Of a stretch of DNA of 64,000 nt, positions 50,825-58,489 are shown one piece after another. Every line of letters starts with the position of its first letter. Positions within the stretch are counted from its first letter, which is position 1. Source of the stretch: JAHEJV01 sp964653555 (GTDB lineage: Bacteria > Myxococcota_A > UBA9160 > SMWR01); assembly GCA_964653555.1 (NCBI GenBank), contig CAZZFT010000010.1, forward strand, positions 6,926-70,925, read 5' to 3'. The position numbers and the translations under genes are program-made. Below the pieces are notes generated by a model. It worked only from the letters and a program-made list of their open reading frames with translations, did not search any database and was not told the origin of the DNA.

Positions 50825-52314
50825 GCTTGGCACCTCCCACCGTCGAAGAGGTGCGTGTGCTCGCGCGCGACCTCGGCCTCTCCCTCGGAGACGAAGAGAT
50901 CGAGATCTACCGTCGGCTTCTGCTCGGCTCGCTCGGGGCTTTCGGCGCCCTGGACGACGCACCGTCGGCCCTGCCTCCGATCCCCGCCGGCCGCCGCTGG
51001 TGGGAGCCGACGAAGGCAGAGAACCCGTACGGAGCCTGGTACGTGCGCTGCGAGATCCGCACGCGCGACGACGGACCGCTCGCGGGCATGCGCTTCGCGG
51101 CGAAGGACAACGTGATGATCGCGGGCCTTCCGCTGCTGAACGGCTCCGCGATCCTCGAGGGCTACGTCGCCGAGATGGACGCCACGATCGTCACGCGGCT
51201 GCTCGACGCCGGGGCGGTTCTGCTCGGCAAGGCGCACTGCGAGCAGCTCTGTCTCTCGGGCGGAAGCCACACGAACGTGCGCGGTCCGGTGCACAACCCC
51301 CGTCGCCGCGGCCGTACCTCGGGCGGCTCCTCGTCGGGCGCGGCCGCGCTGGTGGCGGCCGGCGAGGTGGAGCTGGCGATCGGCGGTGATCAGGGGGGAT
51401 CGATCCGGATCCCCGCCTCCTTCTGTGGGCTCGTCGGCATGAAGCCCACCTGGGGGCTGGTGCCCTACACCGGGATCGTGCCGATCGAACCGAGCCTCGA
51501 TCACACGGGACCGATCACCGCCGGCGTGCGCGACAACGCGCGCATGCTCGGGGTAATCGCGGGTCCCGACGGCATCGACGTGCGCTGCTCGGGCGTTCCG
51601 GCCGGCGACTACGTGGGCGCCCTCGAAGGCGGCGTAGCGGGGCTGCGCGTGGCGCTGCTCCGCGAGGGATTCGCGGTGCCGGGCACCCAGGCGCCCGTCG
51701 CGGCCGCGGTGCGCATCGCGGCCGATCGCCTCGCGGCGTTGGGGGCGCATGTCGAGGAGGTGTCGATCCCCGAGCATCTGACGGCCGGCGTCGCGGCCCT
51801 CCCGCTGCTCGTGCAGGGCATGTACCGCACCGCGCTGTGCGACGGCGGTCAGGGCATGGGCCGCCCCGACCTCTACGCGCCCGGCCTCCACGAGCGGATG
51901 TCGCGCTGGCGCGAGCACGCCGCCGGCTTCTCGCCGATCCTCAAGCTCGTCACGATGGCCGCGCACCTCGTCGAGAGCCGGGCCGGCTCACGCTACTACG
52001 CCCTCGCCGCCAACCAGGCCTGGCGTCTGCGCGCCGCCTACGACCGCGCGCTCGCCGGCGGAGACGTACTGCTCCTGCCCACGACCCCGATGGTGGCCCC
52101 GCCGATCCCGGCGGCCGACGCGCCGATCGAGGAGCAGTTCCAGCGCGCCTCGGAGCCCACCGCCAACACGATCCCCTTCGACGTCACCCATCACCCTGCG
52201 ATCAGCGTGCCCTGCGGCGAGGTCGACGGCCTGCCCGTCGGCATGATGCTCGTCGGGCGGCACTGGGAGGAGGCGACGCTCTACCGGACGGCCTACGCGT
52301 ACGAGCAGGGGTAG
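50821..52314 (+). CDS. Amidase-signature family amidohydrolase
   Basis: A 497-residue amidase. The Ser-cis-Ser-Lys triad is complete: Lys in GMRFAAKDNVMIAG (residues ~90-103), cis-Ser in RTSGGSSSGAAALVAAGEV (~162-180) and the nucleophile Ser in GGDQGGSIRIPASFCGLVGM (~190-209). It hydrolyses a carboxamide to acid and ammonia. The N-terminal ~60 residues, including GRRWWEPTKAENPYGAWYVR, resemble those of nitrile-pathway and aryl-acylamidase relatives. Its 3' end overlaps the PEP-CTERM gene by 22 bases, tail to tail. The substrate is unknown. Confidence 0.88.
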   Translation: MSLAPPTVEEVRVLARDLGLSLGDEEIEIYRRLLLGSLGAFGALDDAPSALPPIPAGRRWWEPTKAENPYGAWYVRCEIRTRDDGPLAGMRFAAKDNVMIAGLPLLNGSAILEGYVAEMDATIVTRLLDAGAVLLGKAHCEQLCLSGGSHTNVRGPVHNPRRRGRTSGGSSSGAAALVAAGEVELAIGGDQGGSIRIPASFCGLVGMKPTWGLVPYTGIVPIEPSLDHTGPITAGVRDNARMLGVIAGPDGIDVRCSGVPAGDYVGALEGGVAGLRVALLREGFAVPGTQAPVAAAVRIAADRLAALGAHVEEVSIPEHLTAGVAALPLLVQGMYRTALCDGGQGMGRPDLYAPGLHERMSRWREHAAGFSPILKLVTMAAHLVESRAGSRYYALAANQAWRLRAAYDRALAGGDVLLLPTTPMVAPPIPAADAPIEEQFQRASEPTANTIPFDVTHHPAISVPCGEVDGLPVGMMLVGRHWEEATLYRTAYAYEQG

Positions 52315-52973
52315 GCGCCCGCGGAGTCGCGGGCGACCGGCACGCGGGCGCGCCGGCGGGTCGCGCGACGGCGCAGCGCCAGGGCGATCAGACCGGAGCA
52401 GAGCAGCGGCAGCGCGGCGGGCTCCGGGACGGGCATCACGGACACGCCTGCTGCGGTGAAGGTCGTGTTCCGGCCCGAGCCCGGGGGGTCGACCATCGTC
52501 GCCGCAAGCGGCGTATTGCCCGCCGCGAACGTCGCCGTGACGACCGTGCTCCGGATCCGGTTCGCGTCGATGCGCGTGTTGTTGTCGTCCAGGTCCACGG
52601 TGAACGAGAAGGTGTCCCCGGGGTTGAAGCTCGCAAAGGTCAGCGTCAGCACCGTGTTCCCCGCGCTGAACACCGCGGCCAGGAAACCGGTGGCGGCGAT
52701 GCTGCCGGGCGTGGGCGTGAAGGGCGAGCCGGTGGCGAGGCTGGTGTCGAAGGTGATCGGGAGCTGATTCGCAGTGCCCAGGTCGATCACCACCTGCACG
52801 ATGTCCGACTGCGAGTCGGGGGTCGTGTTGGTGAGGACGAAGACGTCGCCCGCGCTCTCGCTGGCGCTCGGATCGTCGAAGGTGCCGAGGAACGCGATCG
52901 GAACGCCCGCAGCAGGCAGGCCGACGAAGACGGCGAACAGGAACGCGAAGATGGAGCGGTGGAACTTGTCCAT
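52293..52973 (-). CDS. PEP-CTERM sorted secreted protein
   Basis: A 226-residue exported protein. A signal peptide (FAFLFAVFVGLPAAGVPIAF) is followed by a beta-rich, Thr/Ser/Asp-rich body (SPFTPTPGSIAATGFLAAVF, GDTFSFTVDLDDNNTRIDAN) and the PEP-CTERM signal VPEPAALPLLCSGLIALALR with the RRR cluster. Proteins of this kind are cut and anchored by an exosortase and go with extracellular polysaccharide. Unusually, about 24 residues (ATRRRARVPVARDSAGAYPC ...) extend past the basic cluster, where the protein normally ends, and the extension runs into the amidase 3' end. No exosortase gene is in the window. Confidence 0.8.
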   Translation of the reverse strand: MDKFHRSIFAFLFAVFVGLPAAGVPIAFLGTFDDPSASESAGDVFVLTNTTPDSQSDIVQVVIDLGTANQLPITFDTSLATGSPFTPTPGSIAATGFLAAVFSAGNTVLTLTFASFNPGDTFSFTVDLDDNNTRIDANRIRSTVVTATFAAGNTPLAATMVDPPGSGRNTTFTAAGVSVMPVPEPAALPLLCSGLIALALRRRATRRRARVPVARDSAGAYPCSYA

Positions 52974-53076
52974 GGGGGATCTCTCGAGACGGTGAGCGCG
53001 GGCTCGCTCGACGCGACACTTCGTCGTGTGCTCATCCGATCGGCAGGCTGCCGGTTCGGATTGAGTTCACCCCGTC

Positions 53077-53163
53077 CGAGGCCCCGCGGTGGCGGTCGCA
53101 CCCACCGGCAGGGGGAACGCTCAACGACCCGGATCTGTTCCGAGAAACCGCGGGGCCGCCTCG
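53077..53163 (-). terminator. Long imperfect inverted repeat after the MBL gene
   Basis: CGAGGCCCCGCGGT (53077-53090) pairs with ACCGCGGGGCCGCCTCG (53147-53163) apart from a three-base bulge, across a 56-base loop. On the minus strand it begins four bases after the MBL-fold gene's stop, so it could terminate the frd-methyltransferase-MBL run. The rest of the 194-base gap, up to the PEP-CTERM start, holds no gene. Confidence 0.4.
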
Positions 53164-53167
53164 GATC

Positions 53168-54199
53168 TCAGAACAGGACGACCTCGTCGTAGCGGGGCAG
53201 CGTCTGGAACACGAGCTCCGGCTGCGCGGCCTCCTTCTCCTTCAGGAACGCGAGCGTCTCCTCCGTGCCCCGGGCCAGGAAGGCCGCTGCGCGCACCGGA
53301 CCGGTGAAGGGACCCTCGATCGGCCCGGTCAGGCTGTCCCAGTGGATCGGGATCACGCGCGTGGGGTGCGTGCGCCCGATCGTCTCGCGCCAGTAGGTCT
53401 CGCGGTAGGCGGGAGTCTGGGAGCCGAGGCCGCCGGTGCCGAGGAACACCACGTCGGCCGAGAAGCCCTCGAGGCCGCCCTCGACGCAGCCGGCGCTGCC
53501 GACGACCAGGAACGCGCCGCGCGGATGCGTCACGTGCAGCACGTAGGCCTTGCCCACCTTGTAGTCGAAGACGCTCACCGGCGGCACGAGCGGGACACGG
53601 ATGTCCGGGTCGCCGAGCGCGCGCTCGCGCAGCGCCGGATCCGGGAACTGGAAGTGCCGCGACTCGATCGGGGTCACCGTGAAGCGACCGATCTCGATCG
53701 GCTCCCGGTCGCGCACGACCCGGATCCGGCTCTCCGGAAGCCCCCAGCCGCGGCCGATGTTCGCCGTGGACTCGGAGCCGAGCAGCAGCGCGCCGGTGCG
53801 GCGGGCCACCTCGGGCGCGTCCATCGCGTGGTCGTAGTGGGAGTGGACGGGGAACACCACGGCGAGTCGTTCGACGCCGTTTCGCGCCAGACCCCGCTCG
53901 ATGGCGGTCGTGTCGGGCGCGATCCGCGAGAAGTAGAGCGCCAGGGGACCGGGGCGCGTGAACCAGCCGTCGGTCATCCAGGCGGTCTCGCCGTCGGAGA
54001 AGACGAGGGTGGCGGTGCCGGTGTAGCGGACCGTCACCGAGCCGGGCGGGATGACGCGGCTGGCGGGAACCGCCCAGGCCGGATCCACGGGCGCCGCCAC
54101 GTAGGTGTTCAGGAAGATCCAGGCCACTCCACCGAGCGCGAGGAGCAACGCGGCGACGGCGATCGCCACTGCTCGCAGCCGCGCGGGTCGCTTGCTCAC
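53168..54199 (-). CDS. Metallo-beta-lactamase-fold hydrolase, membrane-anchored
   Basis: A 343-residue MBL-fold protein with an N-terminal membrane anchor (VAIAVAALLLALGGVAWIFL, residues ~11-30), so the enzyme faces the periplasm. The metal motif VFPVHSHYDHAMDAPEVARR is at ~115-134 (HxHxDH form HSHYDH), and later ligands are in GSAGCVEGGLEG and VIPIHWDS. It resembles UlaG/NAPE-PLD-like hydrolases. The GTG start overlaps the methyltransferase TGA (GTGA). Substrate unknown. Confidence 0.83.
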   Translation of the reverse strand: MSKRPARLRAVAIAVAALLLALGGVAWIFLNTYVAAPVDPAWAVPASRVIPPGSVTVRYTGTATLVFSDGETAWMTDGWFTRPGPLALYFSRIAPDTTAIERGLARNGVERLAVVFPVHSHYDHAMDAPEVARRTGALLLGSESTANIGRGWGLPESRIRVVRDREPIEIGRFTVTPIESRHFQFPDPALRERALGDPDIRVPLVPPVSVFDYKVGKAYVLHVTHPRGAFLVVGSAGCVEGGLEGFSADVVFLGTGGLGSQTPAYRETYWRETIGRTHPTRVIPIHWDSLTGPIEGPFTGPVRAAAFLARGTEETLAFLKEKEAAQPELVFQTLPRYDEVVLF

Positions 54200-55056
54200 G
54201 CGCGCGGCCCGCCGCGCTCGGCGCGGCGGCAGAGGATCGTGCGCACCGGGATCCCGGCGCGGTCCTCGAGCACCTCGAAGCCGCGCTCCGCAAGCCAGGC
54301 GTGCGTGTCGCGGCGGTGCCAGGCGTCGACGAAGGGCTCGTAGAGCGCACGCGCCAGCAGCCGGAAGTACACCGCCCGCGGGCCGTGGCGCAGCGCCAGG
54401 CGCAGCGCACCCAGTCGGTACTGCTCGGGGGAGGGCTCGACGATCGCGAGCCGTCCGCCCGCGCGCAGGATCCGCGCGAGCTCGTCGAGGGCGCGGTCGG
54501 CGGCGGGCGGGGGGATCTCGTGGAAGACGAAGCAGCAGGCGACGCCGTCGAAACGCTCGTCTTCGAATCCCGTGTCCTCCGCGAGGCCCTGCACGAAGCG
54601 CGCGTGCGGAACGCGAAGGTGGGCGTGGCGGAGGAGGTAGGGGGAGGGATCGAGGCCCCAGACCTCGCCGATGTCCTGCTCCACCAGCGCCTCGGTTGAG
54701 GCTCCGCCACCGCAGCCCACGTCGAGCACCGCGTCGCAGCCGGCGAGCGACCGGGCCATCCCGCCGCGCGCTGGGCCCATCGTTCCCAGCATCGCGAGAT
54801 CGAAGCCGGTCGTGTAGCCGCGCGTCAGTCCATTGGAGTAGTTCCCGTTCGGGACGTTGTGGAACTCCTGGAGCGCGTAGCGGGGAATCTCCACCGACAG
54901 CGGCAGGGCCTCGGGAAGCTCGACCCGCGAGTGGCGGCCGTCGAAGGCGCTAAGCAACAGGCGGCAGGCCCCGCGCCAGCCCACCCCCTCGCGATCGGTC
55001 CACGTGTCGGGAAGCTCGATCTCGGACCAGGGGACCGCGACCGGATCCGCGCTCAC
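54196..55056 (-). CDS. Class I SAM-dependent methyltransferase
   Basis: A 286-residue methyltransferase. Motif I is VLDVGCGGGASTEALVEQD (residues ~112-130), followed by VWGLDPSPYLLRHA and CCFVFHEIPPP, then LRAGGRLAIVEPSPEQYRLG. The N-terminal region WSEIELPDTWTDREGVGWRG and the EFHNVPNGNYSNGLTRGYTT segment are a subfamily signature also seen in ubiquinone/menaquinone-type enzymes. The GTG at 55056 is chosen because the longer frame would overlap frdD. It follows frdD by ten bases and may modify a quinone, but that is a guess from the location. Confidence 0.78.
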   Translation of the reverse strand: MSADPVAVPWSEIELPDTWTDREGVGWRGACRLLLSAFDGRHSRVELPEALPLSVEIPRYALQEFHNVPNGNYSNGLTRGYTTGFDLAMLGTMGPARGGMARSLAGCDAVLDVGCGGGASTEALVEQDIGEVWGLDPSPYLLRHAHLRVPHARFVQGLAEDTGFEDERFDGVACCFVFHEIPPPAADRALDELARILRAGGRLAIVEPSPEQYRLGALRLALRHGPRAVYFRLLARALYEPFVDAWHRRDTHAWLAERGFEVLEDRAGIPVRTILCRRAERGGPRA

Positions 55057-55066
55057 GCGTCGTACG

Positions 55067-55426
55067 CTACAGCCGCACCACGGCGACGATCGCGAGCAGG
55101 CTCCCGAGCGCCGCAATGCCGTAAAGGAGCGGCGCCACCACGGTATCGCGATCGAGACCGCCCATGTCGAGGGACACGTGGCGCATGTGATGCGCCCCCT
55201 TCCACAGCGGCAGTGCGATGAGCGCCAGCAGCACCAGGCGTCCGATCAGGTTGGCCCCCAGCGCGTGGGCGCGATCGTAGGAGAGCGCATCGGCGGGCAC
55301 GATGCCCAGCGGGATGCCCACGCCCACGACCGCGAGCCAGGCGGTGAGCAGCATCGTGCCGATCATGATCCCCTGGCCGAAGAGCAGCCAGATCACGGGC
55401 TCGAGCTTCAGCAACAGCTCCTTCAT
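55067..55426 (-). CDS. frdD: Fumarate reductase membrane anchor subunit D
   Basis: A 119-residue membrane anchor with three helices. EPVIWLLFGQGIMIGTMLLT, GIPLGIVPADALSYDRAHAL and IGRLVLLALIALPLWKGAHH align by eye with E. coli FrdD (LLPLGLFPGDALSYER, IGRVFLFLMIVLPLW). It helps bind quinone and anchors the catalytic subunits. The ATG shares one base with the frdC stop (TGATG). Confidence 0.85.
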   Translation of the reverse strand: MKELLLKLEPVIWLLFGQGIMIGTMLLTAWLAVVGVGIPLGIVPADALSYDRAHALGANLIGRLVLLALIALPLWKGAHHMRHVSLDMGGLDRDTVVAPLLYGIAALGSLLAIVAVVRL

Positions 55427-55866
55427 CAGAAGATCCCTCCCGCGAGCACCAGGGCGAGCCCACCTGACACGGCGACCCAGATCACGTAGAGCATGACGTG
55501 CAGGACCGGCTGCGGCGGTGGCTTTGCCGGGCCGATCTTCGCGGGCTGGGCCTTCGGGAACAGCCGGAAGAAGCGCACGCCGACGAAGATCACCGCCGCC
55601 AGGGTGACGAGGTGGAAGAGCACGTAGAGCGGGTGCGCGAGCTGGGTCATCACGCTCTGCCAGGCCGCGGGCCCGCTGCCGAGCGCCCAGATCACGCGTA
55701 GGGCGACGAGGCCCGCGAGCAGGTACAGGGCGCCGGTCGCGCCGAACAGGGTGTAGGTGAAGTAGCGGCCCGAGAGCGGGAACTGGGCGGGCATCATCGG
55801 AGCCGCCGTGCGGGTCCGCCCGGGCCGGGTGGGAGCCATCGCGTGGGGATGCGAGGCGCGCGCCAT
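55426..55866 (-). CDS. frdC: Fumarate reductase membrane anchor subunit C
   Basis: A 146-residue membrane anchor with three helices: YTLFGATGALYLLAGLVALR, YVLFHLVTLAAVIFVGVRFF and VLHVMLYVIWVAVSGGLALV. The spacing and the GPAAWQSVMTQLAHPLYVLF segment align with E. coli FrdC. The N-terminal ~30 residues (HPHAMAPTRPGRTRTAAP) are an Arg/Pro-rich addition. It lies between frdB (two bases upstream) and frdD (one-base overlap). Confidence 0.85.
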   Translation of the reverse strand: MARASHPHAMAPTRPGRTRTAAPMMPAQFPLSGRYFTYTLFGATGALYLLAGLVALRVIWALGSGPAAWQSVMTQLAHPLYVLFHLVTLAAVIFVGVRFFRLFPKAQPAKIGPAKPPPQPVLHVMLYVIWVAVSGGLALVLAGGIF

Positions 55867-55868
55867 GG

Positions 55869-56612
55869 CTACTTGCCTCCGCGCGGCACGACGAAGCTCG
55901 TGGCCCAGTCGATCACCGCGTTGATCTTCGACTGGTTCACGGCCGCGGCCGGGTCGACGTGCTTCGGGCACACCTCGCTGCACTCGTTGGCGTAGGAGCA
56001 GGCGAAGACCGTCCCCTCGCCGCGGAACACCTCGTTGCGCTCGTGCTGCCCTTCGTCGCGGGAGTCCATGTTGTAGCGGTGGCCGAGCGCGATCGCGGCC
56101 GGTCCGAGGAACTCGGGCTCGTTGCCGACGACCGGGCAGGCCGAATAGCAGAGCATGCAGTTGATGCACATGCTGAACTGGCGGAAGTACTCGAGCTCCT
56201 CGGGAGACTGGCGATAGGTGCCCTCTTCCACCGCCTTCTCCTTGGCGACGATGATCCAGGGCTTGACCTTCTGCAGCTTCTCCATGAAGCCGTCCAGATC
56301 GATCACGAGATCGCGCACCACCGGGAAGTTCGCGAGGGGGGCGACGTCGACCTTGTCGCCATAGTTGGAGAGCGGGTCCTTGCAGGTCAGCGACGGCTTT
56401 CCGTTCACCATCATCCCGCAGCTCCCGCACACCGCCATCCGGCACGACCAGCGATGGGAGAGCGAGCCGTCGAGCTCGTCCTTGATGTAGTTGAGCCCGT
56501 CGAGCACCTTCCAGTCGGGCTGGACCGGCACCTCGTAGCTCTGCTTGCGCGGCGCCTCGTCCCGGTCGGGATCGAAGCGGGTGACGACGAAGGTCTTCCT
56601 GTTCTCGGCCAT
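55869..56612 (-). CDS. frdB: Fumarate reductase iron-sulphur subunit
   Basis: A 247-residue electron-transfer subunit. The 2Fe-2S ligands are in SCRMAVCGSCGMMVNGKPSL with the last Cys in TC (residues ~56-77). The 4Fe-4S and 3Fe-4S ligands are in CINCMLCYSACP (~149-160) and CSYANECSEVCPKHVDPAAA (~205-224). All expected cysteines are present. It passes electrons between the flavin subunit and the quinol site of FrdCD. The ATG at 56612 directly abuts the frdA stop. Confidence 0.92.
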   Translation of the reverse strand: MAENRKTFVVTRFDPDRDEAPRKQSYEVPVQPDWKVLDGLNYIKDELDGSLSHRWSCRMAVCGSCGMMVNGKPSLTCKDPLSNYGDKVDVAPLANFPVVRDLVIDLDGFMEKLQKVKPWIIVAKEKAVEEGTYRQSPEELEYFRQFSMCINCMLCYSACPVVGNEPEFLGPAAIALGHRYNMDSRDEGQHERNEVFRGEGTVFACSYANECSEVCPKHVDPAAAVNQSKINAVIDWATSFVVPRGGK

Positions 56613-58328
56613 CTAGTACTTCCGCTCCTCCGGCACCCACTTGCCCAGCGTCACGTCCTTGCGACCCAGCCGCGGACCCGCGGCGTCGTAGTAGCAGAGC
56701 GTGTGGTAGAGATAGTTGTGGTCGTCGCGCGTCGGGGCGTCGCGCCGGGTGTGCGCGCCGCGCGACTCGCGTCGGTGGGCTGCCGACACCGCGAGCGCCT
56801 CGGCCACCTCGAGCATGTTGTCGAGCTCGAGCGCCGCCGTGATCTCGGTGTTGAACACGGTGCTCGAGTCCTCGAGTCGGACCTCGCTCATGCGCTGCTT
56901 GAGCTGGGCGAGGGTGCGCACGGTCTCGTCCATCGAAGCCTGCTCTCGGTAGACGCCGCAGCCGCTCTCCATGGTCCGATTCAGTTCGCGCCGCAGCTGG
57001 GAGAGCTTCTCGCTTCCGCTCCGGGCGTCGCGCGCCGACGCCAGCCGCGCCGATTCCTCCTCGGCCTGCTGGCGGCTCGCGGCCTCGCCGCCGGCGTCGG
57101 TGCCGGCGGCGTAGCGGACGGCCTCGCGCCCGGCGCGGGCGCCGAACACCAGACACTCGGTGAGCGAGTTCGAGCCCAGGCGGTTGGCGCCGTTGAGCGA
57201 GACGCACGCGACCTCGCCCGCGGCATAGAGACCGGGGAGCGAGGTCGCCCCGTCGATGTCCGTGTCGACGCCGCCCATCATGTAGTGCACCACGGGGCGG
57301 ATCGGAATCGGCTCGTACACCGGATCGACGCCCGCGTAGATCTTCGCGAGCTCGCGCACCATCGGCAGCTTCTTGTCGATCGCGGCCTCGCCGAGGTGGG
57401 TGAGGTCGAGGTGCACGTACTCGCCGTAGGGCCCCTTCACGCCGCGGCCGGCCTCGATCTCCTGGACGATCGCGCGCGAGATCATGTCGCGCGGACCGAG
57501 CTCGGCTTTCGTGCCGACGCCGTAGTCGCGCGTCACCAGGAAGCGCTCACCTTCGGCGTTCTTCAGGTGGCCGCCCTCACCGCGGGTCGCCTCGGTGATC
57601 AGGATGCCGGTCCCCGGCAGCCCGGTCGGGTGGTACTGGACGAACTCCATGTCCTTGAGCGGCACGCCGGCGCGGTAGGCGAGCGCCATCCCGTCGCCGG
57701 TCTTGATGTTCCCGTTGGTGGTGAAGGGGAAGATCTTCCCCGCACCACCGGTGGCGAGGATCACCGCCCGACCGAGGATCGCTCGCACGACGCCTTCCCG
57801 GACGTCGAGCGACGCGACGCCCCGCACGGCGCCGCCGTCCACCAGGAGCTTGGTGACGAACTGCTCGTCGTAGCGGACGATCCGATCGAAGCGCAGCGAG
57901 TGCTGGAACAGCGAGTGGAGCATGTGGAAGCCGACCTTGTCGGCGGCGTACCAGGTGCGCTTCGTGCTCATCCCGCCGAAGGCGCGCGTCGCAACGGTGC
58001 CGTCCTCGTTGCGGCTCCAAGGACAGCCCCAGTGCTCGAGCAGCGTGAGCTCCTTCGGCGCCTGCTCGACGAAGTACTGGATCACGTCCTGGTCGCCGAG
58101 GAAATCGGAGCCCTTGACGGTGTCGTAGCCGTGCATTTCGAGGCTGTCGTCGGAGCGCGCCACGGCGGCGGCTCCGCCCTCGGCCGACACGGTGTGGCTC
58201 CGCATCGGGTAGACCTTCGAGACCATGGCGACGGAGGCGTCGGGCGAGGCCTCGACGGCGGCGATGGCGGCGCGGATTCCCGCGCCCCCCCCGCCGACGA
58301 TGACGATGTCGTGACGGATGACTTCCAC
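56613..58328 (-). CDS. frdA: Fumarate reductase/succinate dehydrogenase flavoprotein subunit
   Basis: A 571-residue catalytic subunit. The FAD motif is HDIVIVGGGGAGIRAAIAAV (residues ~6-25), the His for covalent flavin is in PMRSHTVSAEGGAA (~45), active-site residues are in FVQYHPTGLPGTGILITEAT and RPVVHYMMGGVDTDI, and the C-terminal FAD segment is GANRLGSNSLTECLVFGARA. The GTG start at 58328 is followed at once by the family N-terminus. With FrdB and two anchors of E. coli FrdC/FrdD type it forms a type-D complex, which can run as quinol:fumarate reductase or as succinate dehydrogenase. The direction in this organism is unknown. Confidence 0.92.
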   Translation of the reverse strand: MEVIRHDIVIVGGGGAGIRAAIAAVEASPDASVAMVSKVYPMRSHTVSAEGGAAAVARSDDSLEMHGYDTVKGSDFLGDQDVIQYFVEQAPKELTLLEHWGCPWSRNEDGTVATRAFGGMSTKRTWYAADKVGFHMLHSLFQHSLRFDRIVRYDEQFVTKLLVDGGAVRGVASLDVREGVVRAILGRAVILATGGAGKIFPFTTNGNIKTGDGMALAYRAGVPLKDMEFVQYHPTGLPGTGILITEATRGEGGHLKNAEGERFLVTRDYGVGTKAELGPRDMISRAIVQEIEAGRGVKGPYGEYVHLDLTHLGEAAIDKKLPMVRELAKIYAGVDPVYEPIPIRPVVHYMMGGVDTDIDGATSLPGLYAAGEVACVSLNGANRLGSNSLTECLVFGARAGREAVRYAAGTDAGGEAASRQQAEEESARLASARDARSGSEKLSQLRRELNRTMESGCGVYREQASMDETVRTLAQLKQRMSEVRLEDSSTVFNTEITAALELDNMLEVAEALAVSAAHRRESRGAHTRRDAPTRDDHNYLYHTLCYYDAAGPRLGRKDVTLGKWVPEERKY

Positions 58329-58450
58329 CAGATCGCAACCTCGATGGGATGGGCGCCGCGCCGGATCTCGTCCGCTTCGCGACGGGGGACTCGACAGGGG
58401 GTCTCGGGCCCGGTGGGGGCCGCTCCCGTAATAACGAATCTCGGGTACTT

Positions 58451-58475
58451 GCGAAAGCGGAGGCGGGCGAAAGCG
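58451..58475. repeat. GCGAAAGCG direct repeat upstream of frdA
   Basis: GCGAAAGCG occurs at 58451-58459 and 58467-58475. Each copy contains GCGAAAGC, a sequence known to fold into an unusually stable DNA mini-hairpin. The repeats lie in the 161-base gap between aguA and frdA, about 125 bases before the frdA start. Confidence 0.35.
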
Positions 58476-58489
58476 CCGTGCCGCCCGGG

